The notes under the pieces were generated by a model. It searched no databases. It was not told the origin of the DNA and saw only the letters and a program-made list of their open reading frames with translations. From Eretmocerus hayati (taxonomy: Eukaryota > Arthropoda > Insecta > Hymenoptera > Aphelinidae), in the NCBI GenBank assembly GCA_029851415.1, contig CM056744.1, forward strand, positions 122,296,838-122,360,837: a stretch of DNA of 64,000 nucleotides, in the 5' to 3' direction. Below are positions 38,701 to 47,700 of the stretch, in pieces. The first letter of the stretch is position 1. Each line of letters opens with the position of its first letter. A program made the translations under genes and the position numbers.

Positions 38701-41700
38701 TTGCATCGGATAGAGATCGAAAACAAAAGACTTTGATGTCGATCTATGTGCCTGATATCACCACCCCTCAACTTCTCAGGTTCATAACTCGCGGCTTATT
38801 CAACAATATTCAATATTATTCTAGATTTTTATTGAGATTTTCTCCAGAAACTGTGGAATAAGCAAAGGTGTGCGGAATTCTGGTTAAGAAGAATCGAGCT
38901 ATTCCATGTACACCAAAGATCAAATTTGTGTTACAAGAGTCACTCCTCCGCGAATTTGGGGCATCTTGGGTGTTCTTAATCAGGATTCCATACACTTCAG
39001 CTCATTATTCAGCTTCTGGAATAAGCAGCAATGTATAACCAATATAATTACTGGAAATTGCTGAATGGTTTGCAAGTTGGAGACCTGATGAAAAGTTGGG
39101 GGATGCTTATATGAGACACAACCACGCCTCTCATTATTCGATCTCTATTCGATGCAAATCAATTTTTTAATTGATTCACGCAATAGACTGGCCGTTTTTC
39201 ATCTCAAAAACTCGCGCTGATACTCAAATTGAGAGGGAATACTCGTCGAAAGATTTTCAAATCCCATTTTCGGTACCTACTCCGGTGTTTGGGTGGAGAG
39301 TGCAAGCGGAGAGAGCGCGCGCCCCCCGAGTGAGCGCGTCTATGTAGAATCGGACAAAGAGTTCAACATTCAACTTACAAGGGGAGGTCTGCAGATCTTG
39401 ATGAAACTCTGGGAATCATATTGTTTTGGTGAAAAATGGAGGTATCTCCAAGGGTTTGATTCCATGGGCCTCCTATTTTGAGATACAGCTACAGAGATTG
39501 GCATTGTTAGTATATCTGTATATACGACTTTTCAACATGGGCCTACATTGACAATGCTAATCCCTCCAGCTGTATCTCGGACTATGGGAGGCCCATGAGA
39601 TCGAACCCTTGGAGATACCCTCATTTCTCGACGATGATTCCCAGAGTTGCATCTCGATCCGTGTCCCGCAAGGTTGGACCTCTCCTTGTTAGTAATCCTA
39701 CTCATTTGACTCTTGCAATTTATTGAAAAATACCCAAGTCTCACGCAAGATGTGCGAGAAGTTTCCGCACGCGTTGCCGAAGTACGCAAGGAGTTGAATT
39801 CAATCATTCGTTTGGCAACTTGTGTGAAAATATTTCTTCCAATACTTGATGTGCTATTTCAGTCTAATTAGGTCTGCGAAGAGTGGACAAAACTTTAACT
39901 ACTATTCTCAACGATTTTGGTAAATACTTCAAATCTCTCTTCGTACTGGCAACACTGTTCCTCGTCTACTCATCCAAATTTGGGGTTCCGAAACTATTTT
40001 CAATCGGTAACCTTGGACATTACCTTCAGTCAATGTTATGAAGTCAGGTTGTGCTTAGAGACACTTGAAACAAAATGAAAATGTGAAGAATAGAATCGAA
40101 GATGATCAAAATCACAGTAGAATCTATATTTGAGACATTCAATTGAAGCAAAAACTAGTTTTGATCGATGGCACCAAGTCATGGAACCGCTCGTAGGTGT
40201 CCACCGATATAGCTGCGGCGCATCCAAGGCCTAGCAGCCGTCCGCTCATTTATTTTTTGTTCATATGTTTTCTCGTACGTTCTAATTGCGGCTGGTAAAT
40301 GTTCTTTAAACATTGACTTACCATGGGCCATAGATTTTGACACGATCAATAGTGCCTATTCTTCTATGAGAAACTTCTCGTGGAATGATTCAAGTTAGAC
40401 GCGCATAGAGGATGATGGAAAGAAAGGATGAAATTCTCACGATGATTTTAAAAATAAGTTCTCAAACTCCCTGTTCCCATCGATTTTTCTGGATTGATTC
40501 CATGGATGGCTGGTCAAGTACGAACTTCTGCTATTCAAAAATTGATATAGTCCTAAGGTACTTAGTTATCGCAATGACAACGTGTGAGTATTAGATACTA
40601 ATACTAATAGTCTAACTAGATATGAGTATTGTGAGATAGAATACATCAGAGAGGACGTATCCGAATCAGCGTGGCAGGTATTTTCCCTCAAGAACGGTAA
40701 AAGTTGTGACCTGCTCGACCCGGTATTGATGATCTCACGGGTTTCGATACTTGATATCATATGTTTCAAAATCTCTTTCCAAGTGTTGCATGAAAGTGTT
40801 ATCGTGCATCATGAATGAATATACTGCGTCATCCAGAAGGTAAAAGAATAATACTGTGAATGACCATTGTTAAGATGGCACTCCAAAATTTGTATGTCCT
40901 TTTTTTGTTTGAGAAATCGTAAAATCTTGAAGATATGACTTTCTCAAGTTACAGGGAGATCAATTGCTCTCATACCTGCCATGTTATACTTTTGTAAAAA
41001 GTGAATAGTGGGAGGGGGGTAGGATCTCAACTCTTGTGTACGGCAATCGAGAGGGAAAGAGCGCCAATTAGAAGAGCTGTCTGTATAGGAATTCGTTCTA
41101 ACGGGTTGAATCGTCATATTAGAACCATTCCACAGATTGGATGTGAGCTAGACACTAATCGTTGATTACTTAGAGGAGAGAGTGTGTCTGCATTCAGAGT
41201 ATGATTCATTACTTACGGCCATGTCTCCCAATCATATCGATAAATTCAATTATCCCGGATAAATATCAAGCACCCACTGACTCGTCTCATACTGGCCACA
41301 CGCTGAGAGAAATAATTTAGAGAACAATCAGTTGTTACGAACTGAGAATCAAACTCATATCCAATATGTAAAACCTATATTATAGCTGTCGATGTCGAAA
41401 TATCAAAGCAGGTGCGAGTTTCCTGCAAACCCCTCTATCCAGAGATTTAGATCCTCTCCAAGAAGAGGATGTAAAGATCTTCCGCACTCTTAGGCCAGGA
41501 ACGTTTTTTAATGACGTCGTCCGATATCTCGTACCAGTGGTTGTTGTCTCGGAGTATATTCACATAATAATGCCTAGATTTGTCAGATTTGTTTTCTGAT
41601 AAGAAAATAGCACTATTTACTTGATATTTGACCCCAAGAGTGGATACTTTACCTTTAGTTACCTCATTCACTTTGATATCTCTGTCCTTTACCATGTGTT

Positions 41701-44700
41701 CATTTTGCAAATGGAATGTGGGGAGTTTGAGGATCAGAATAGGTTTTGAGAGATCCAGATTTATCGTTTCTACTTTCTTACGTTTACAAGAGCAAACTTT
41801 CCCAGTTTCTCTGCATTTTTCAACATATAAATCCAGCGATTCTTGGAGCTTAAAAGAATTTCGGTTCTCTAGAGGAGATAGATGCATAACATGATCATAC
41901 TTACAAGAGGAGGACCTGACGTTTGGATCACCAATCCTTTCGAAATTTTTTTTACAGTCTCGTACCACCTAGAATATGCAGAATCCAGAGTAACTCCGTC
42001 AAATGGGCCTTCTGTCCAGAGCTACAAGCAAAATTGTTAGCGTTGCCAGTATACTTATATATATCACTTTTCAACATGGGCCTATATGGGCAATGTCAAT
42101 GTCATGGGCTGTAACTTTGAACAGGAGGCCCATTTCACGAAGTTACTCTGGATTCTTCATATTCTAGGTAATACAAAACTGTAAAAAAATTTTGGACAAC
42201 TTTGGTGATCCAAAGGTCTGGTCCTCCCCTTGTTAGTCTCGGATTCGAATCTATCTCCACAATTATCATCTCTACATCGAACCATGAAGGACCAGCGATA
42301 CACTATAACTTGCCCTAAAATCGCTATTTTCGAGCACAACTTCGAAATAAACAGAGCGCCATCTTGTTGAGCCGATTGCATAAACACTCTCCCCACATGT
42401 CGCCTTAAAGCTGTAATCTGAACATCCACTTTCCCACAATATTGGTGAAATACTGTTTTGAGTACATCAGTTTCTTTGTAATGTGCAAGAAGTATTCTGA
42501 CAATTAGTAAATGAAATATACCGTGCACAGTGCTACTAGCATAATATGAGACCCTATCTCTATTTGGCAACCCACGCAAATCCATATTAGTAACGGAATC
42601 TGAAGCCTGCTTTGCTTGTATTGCTATTAGTCCGGGCGCCCACGTATGCTCCCGTGGCCACTTTAAGCTCCACGCAGTAACTTGGGGTTTTCTTACGTAT
42701 TTTGACCCGCTGAATCGATTTATCGAGGTTACCAGCTCGAATCCCTGTGACGTCATTAGTTATTAACAATTTTTAGTGCAAGATTAGGGTTTTTCGGCTA
42801 TATCTTGGAAAATATGCATTTTCCGGGCAAAACTCATCAGGGCAAAGTTGTAGAGCAAAAAATTTCCCATAGAAAAGGTCCTCACAACTTTCCCGGGAAA
42901 CCCAGTCCTCAGACTGTAAACGCATGAAAAGCGTCCGGCGTGATTAACATGGGCTTATATGGGCGGGCATCGCTTCGCCTCTTAGATCGGATGTAGATCT
43001 GGATCTGGTGATTTTTTTGAAGAGTAATTTAGTGCGTTTCAAAGAGGATGGAGTCCACTCTGTGCTGGTATCGATATGATTGAGATTAGTTTGGAGATTT
43101 CCGATTTCCCAGTGAAAAAGTGCAAAAATCAAGCCCCAGCCTTGGCGCGCGGGAGCAAGTCCGTGCGGTATACGTACGTTCATGGAGTTTATGAACTATC
43201 TTTCAAATGCTATTCGGTGCCTGTTATCATACTTTATGAACAAGAATTCACCTGCTAATGATCATGGAACAAATGATAACAATTTCCACGGAAAATTCAC
43301 ATTGAGCATCACCGTTGCGGCAAAATTATGAAACCGAAGAAAAGCGGTTCTTATATTTGAAAAGTAAGATCATCTCAACCGTAGGTGAACATCCGCAAGT
43401 TTTCCGAGGGAAATTAGCTCATGCTCAAGTTCTAGGAAATTTTGCAGTATAAAGTATTACTTTGGCACGGTCAATTATACTCAAAACTGGCGTGCTTTGA
43501 GTTCATGTGCGCATTGTCAATGCTGAGAGACTGTGAATTTTCCAAGGGATTTTCCGTGGAAATTCTTGTTAGCCAGGGAAACTTGTTCACGATAACGATA
43601 ACAGGCGCCGAATATCTAAAAGATAGTTCATAAACTCCATGAACGTACGTATACCGCACGGACTTGCTCCGGCGCGCCAAGGCTGGGGCTTGATTTTTGC
43701 ACTCTTTCACTGGGAAATCGGAAATCTCCAGACTAATCTCAACCCTATCGATACCAGCATAGAGTGGACTTCATCCTCTTTGAAACGCACTTAATTACTC
43801 TTCAATAAAATCACCAGATCCAGATCTACATCCGATCTAAGGGTGATGACAGATAAAGCGCTACGCTGCGATTTTGCGCCACGCCACGACGCGCTATCGC
43901 GCGCCACGACCTCAAACTTCATTCTAGCAAACTCGACCATAGATAGATTTGATTCATTTTCATAATCTACGGTTGATACTGTAACAATAAATCCAGTCCA
44001 TCAATGGTCGGGTTCGCTGGAATGAATTTTTGGGTCGTGGCGTGCGATAGCGCGTCGTGACGTGGCGCAAAATCGTAGCGTAGCGCTTTATCTGTCATCA
44101 CCCTGTCATCACCCTAAGAGGCGAAGCGATGCCCGCCCATATAAGCCCATGTTAATCGCGCCGGACGCTTTTCATGCGTTTACAGGCTGAGGACTCGGTT
44201 TCCCGGGAAAGTCGTGAGGACCTTTTCTATGGAAAATTTTTTGCTCTACAACTTTGCCCTGATGAGTTTTGCCCGGAAAATGCATATTCTCCAAGATATT
44301 GCCGAAAAACCCTAATCTTTCCCTAAAAATTGTTAATAACTAATGACGTCACAGGAATTCGAGCTGGTAACCTCGATAAATCGATTCAGCGAGTCAAAAT
44401 ACATAAGAAAACCCCAAGTTACTGCGTGGAGCTTAAAGTGGCCACGGGAGCATACGTGGGCGCCCGGACTATATGAGACGTTTTGGAGGAGCCCACATCA
44501 CGTCGGTCATTTTTTTGCCACCATCAATTTTATTACAAGTTTCAAACGGCGCAATATCGGATCACGGAAGTGCTTTCGCAACCGGTTGTATTCAAGAATA
44601 GCTCTATAATCTGCTAACATTTTAGAAGGATCAAAATTAATTAGATTAGAGGCAAGCCCTCCAAATGTGTCACGCGTGATAAAGCTACATAAGTTTGACC

Positions 44701-47700
44701 GGGAGAGAATATCGATGAGCCTACATCCACTACGGCGTTTTTCAAACTTAATCCTTGGCTCTTGTGGATAGTTATTCCGTAACTGAGTGTTATGGGGAAT
44801 AGTTTTCGAACAATGAATATACGATCTGAAACGACAAACTTGTACTCCAGGCGTTCCAAATCATACCCAAGTCCAGATTGCAAGTGAATTTTGACACGAT
44901 TCACGAGATCATCCATATCTCTCTGGACACTAGCAACTGTGGCTATGGTTCCATTCACCAATCCTATCGAAACGTCAATATTCCTCCGTATCATGACTTT
45001 GGAGCCTATTTTTATGATCAGCAGTCGTTCAATTTATTATTTAGTATTGGTATCTAGTGCCACCACCCCGTCTCCACGGAGTACTCGAACTCGACTGAGA
45101 GTCGGGGGGGGGGGGGCCTTTCCTCGCACCTACATTCTTCAACAGCATTCTCAACTGCGCCAATAGGTTAACGACGATGTGCTTTGGTTGCAGGTCACAA
45201 CGTGAACGTGTGGTCGTGGCTGGGCTCGAGGCGGGGTGGTGGTGCGCCCGGATGCGGCGTGAGCACGCCCCTGTCTCTACCCCAGCACCGGAGGAATCTG
45301 AACCCGCTGCCAGCGGAGAACCACTACACCCACATGCAGACCGACGAGGCGCTGTACGCGGAGCTCGACTCGCAGGCGGCCAGCTACGCCAGCGGCTCCG
45401 ACGACAAGCACTACCACGAGCTCGACGCGCTCGGGCTGCACAGGCAGCACCTCCAGCAGGACACCCTGTGCAGCCGCCATAGCCAGAGGTAAGGTTCCAT
45501 CCCGATGTACTGCACGCGTCGACCTCGAGGACTATCTCCAGAATGATCAACTTCAGAGGCTCCGTTCAATGTTGATATTCAAACTAAAAATTGATTTGGG
45601 TTCAATCGCTGCTTCAGAGTTGAAATTCTCGGGGTAACAGGTTACGACATGGAATAATGAAATAGAGCCTTGAGCCGTGTCTCAGGCGGGGAAAATGCCT
45701 GGGCTCGTAGTTCAAAAGTTGTTCAAGAGCCAGTAGCCCCAGTTCTGAACAAATGGATGAACTATCAATGGTTTCGAGCCGCACGTACAATTCGATGGGC
45801 ACGGTTTCTTCCGAGTTCCGAACATCCCAAGTATAGCATCTTATCGCCATGCACCCCATCATGAGTTTGTAGATAGAGATTCTGAATTAGAAAGAAAAAT
45901 AAGTTGTACATTCTTTTTCAGTTGTCGTTACCAAATTCTGCCCATGACGATGATTGGCTCCGATGAACTTTAGTTGGAATTTTCACACCGCAATGCTTTA
46001 CAAATGTACGTTGATTTCTCCATTTGATCTCAATCTCTTTACTTTTCTTTCTGATTCAACTGATGCTGCACTCTGTTTTTCAAAACGATACGCTTCGTGT
46101 CGATCGTCTTATGGCCACGAATAAGACAAGGCAAGACTTGTTATGATTTTAAAATGCACCCCAGACCTAGATGGCCGTCAAAATTTCCTCGACTTGTTTG
46201 GTAGGGGACAATGGGTATTGTAACAAAGCTTACCAACTTCTGTAACAATTTTTTTTATTCAAACATAACCTCCTAGTATATCCACACGTTTATGCAATAA
46301 AAAATTTTTACAAAAAATGATGCCAGTTTGTAGCTCACATCAAAAATAGCAATTATTCTGTTTGAACTTGAGATTGATATTGGAAGCATGTTGAGAGATC
46401 TCAACGTTTGTACTTCAGTATTATTCACAACAAAGTAATCGATGCTCTGTAGTACATCGACAACAATTAATCTCATTCGAAAATTATCGATGAGCCCTTA
46501 CCACTAGTAAAACAAACTCAAGATACAGTTTACCATTATGAGATACTAACATTTTTCAAAAACAGTTACCCTTACTAAAAGAAAAAAATTTTATTGTTCA
46601 CAACAATTAACGAGAAATTACGGGGAGACTTTCAAATTTTCATCGGAAATCTGCCGAACTGTATTTGACTTTCATGACTCACGAGGGGAGCACCAACCTT
46701 GTGGGTCCTGAATCTTGACGAAACTTTGGGAAACTTCTTGTTTTGGTGAAAAATGAAGGTACCCAAAAGGGTTTCGTCCAATGGGCCTTCTGTCCCGAGA
46801 TACAGCCATGAAGGTTAGCTTTGCTAGTATATCTATATATATCACTTTTTAACATGGGCCTATATGAACAATGCTAATTTTCATGGCTGTATCTCAGGAA
46901 AAGAGGCCCATTGGACGAAACCCTTTTGGGTACCTTCATTTTTCACCAAAACAAGAAGTTTCTCAAAGTTTCGTCAAGATCCAGGACCCGCAAGGTTGGT
47001 GCTCCCATTGTCAGTATCGATTGGGAAGTCAGCTAACTCGCAGAAGTCGATGAATGAGTTTCGAAGTTATTTTGGATACGAATTCGTCGTAGAAGTTTGA
47101 TTTTGTCAAGAGCAAATTTGAAACATTAGAGAGCTATCTTGGAGTGTAAGTGCGTTTGCACTGTACAGCTCTGTTCCCTCGTCTTTCAATGGCATGTGCG
47201 CGAGTTCAATTTGCAGTCGAGGGTGATATCGTACGATAACTTTACGCGATTGGCATAACGTACAATTACGCCTAGATTGATCAGTACTATTACAGAAGGC
47301 ACTCGCGTGGCTATGTGACTGGATCCTGTTCAACTCAATCTATCTTTTTCCCAAACATATTTTAGCGAGATTCTCAGATTTTCCTCCTCGGCTCTCTCCT
47401 ACTGTGTGTCTGTCTCGGCTTCCGAAACCAATTATTCTCTGCGCACTCGTCTAAAATCTCGATTTCTTGGCTGATTCCAGGCTGGAGGAGCCGGACTACG
47501 AGCTGTACGAAAACGGCCCGTCACTGGCGTCGCTGCACCGCCACCACCCGCTCCAGCACCACCGCCACGAACTGAGCGGTGACACCGGGGGCGGTGGCGG
47601 CGGCGGCGGTGGTGGTAGCAGCAGCAGTGGCAGTCTCGGCAAGCACCACCGCCACCATCACCACCACCACCAGCACCACCAGCACCACCGGCCCCAGCAC

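Larger units (their letters stand above)
41447..44510 (-). pseudogene. Ubiquitin-specific-protease-like ORF of a mobile element, split by two foldback insertions
   Basis: Three segments (44510-44475, 42627-42233, 41900-41447) form one open frame of 294 codons once the elements at 42628-44471 and 41904-42232 and one copy of each 3-bp duplication are set aside. USP (peptidase C19) features are a GLPN box near the N-terminus, CRDDNC and CSCK zinc-type cysteine pairs, and a C-terminal HYYVNI...WYEISDD histidine box. The catalytic Cys position reads SYYASS (TAT, where the family has TGT or TGC), and the His box has R for the usual G, so the product would be inactive. It lies directly downstream of the PIF1 remnant with an ATGA overlap, suggesting one ancestral transposon transcript. 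Confidence 0.72.
38102..45193. other. Intron 3 (visible), 7.1 kb, transposon cluster
   Basis: Contains the 38512 foldback, the 39378 MITE and the PIF1/protease remnant with its three insertions. The stretch 39690-41446 shows nothing recognisable. Confidence 0.65.

Noticed and set aside
44343..44609. 88-residue open frame (+) echoing residues of the 42157-42756 minus-strand frame
   Set aside because: The similarity comes from the inverted arms of the 1.84-kb foldback, not from two genes.
45041..45550. 169-codon open frame (-) over the fourth visible exon
   Set aside because: Antisense shadow of a well-supported sense exon.
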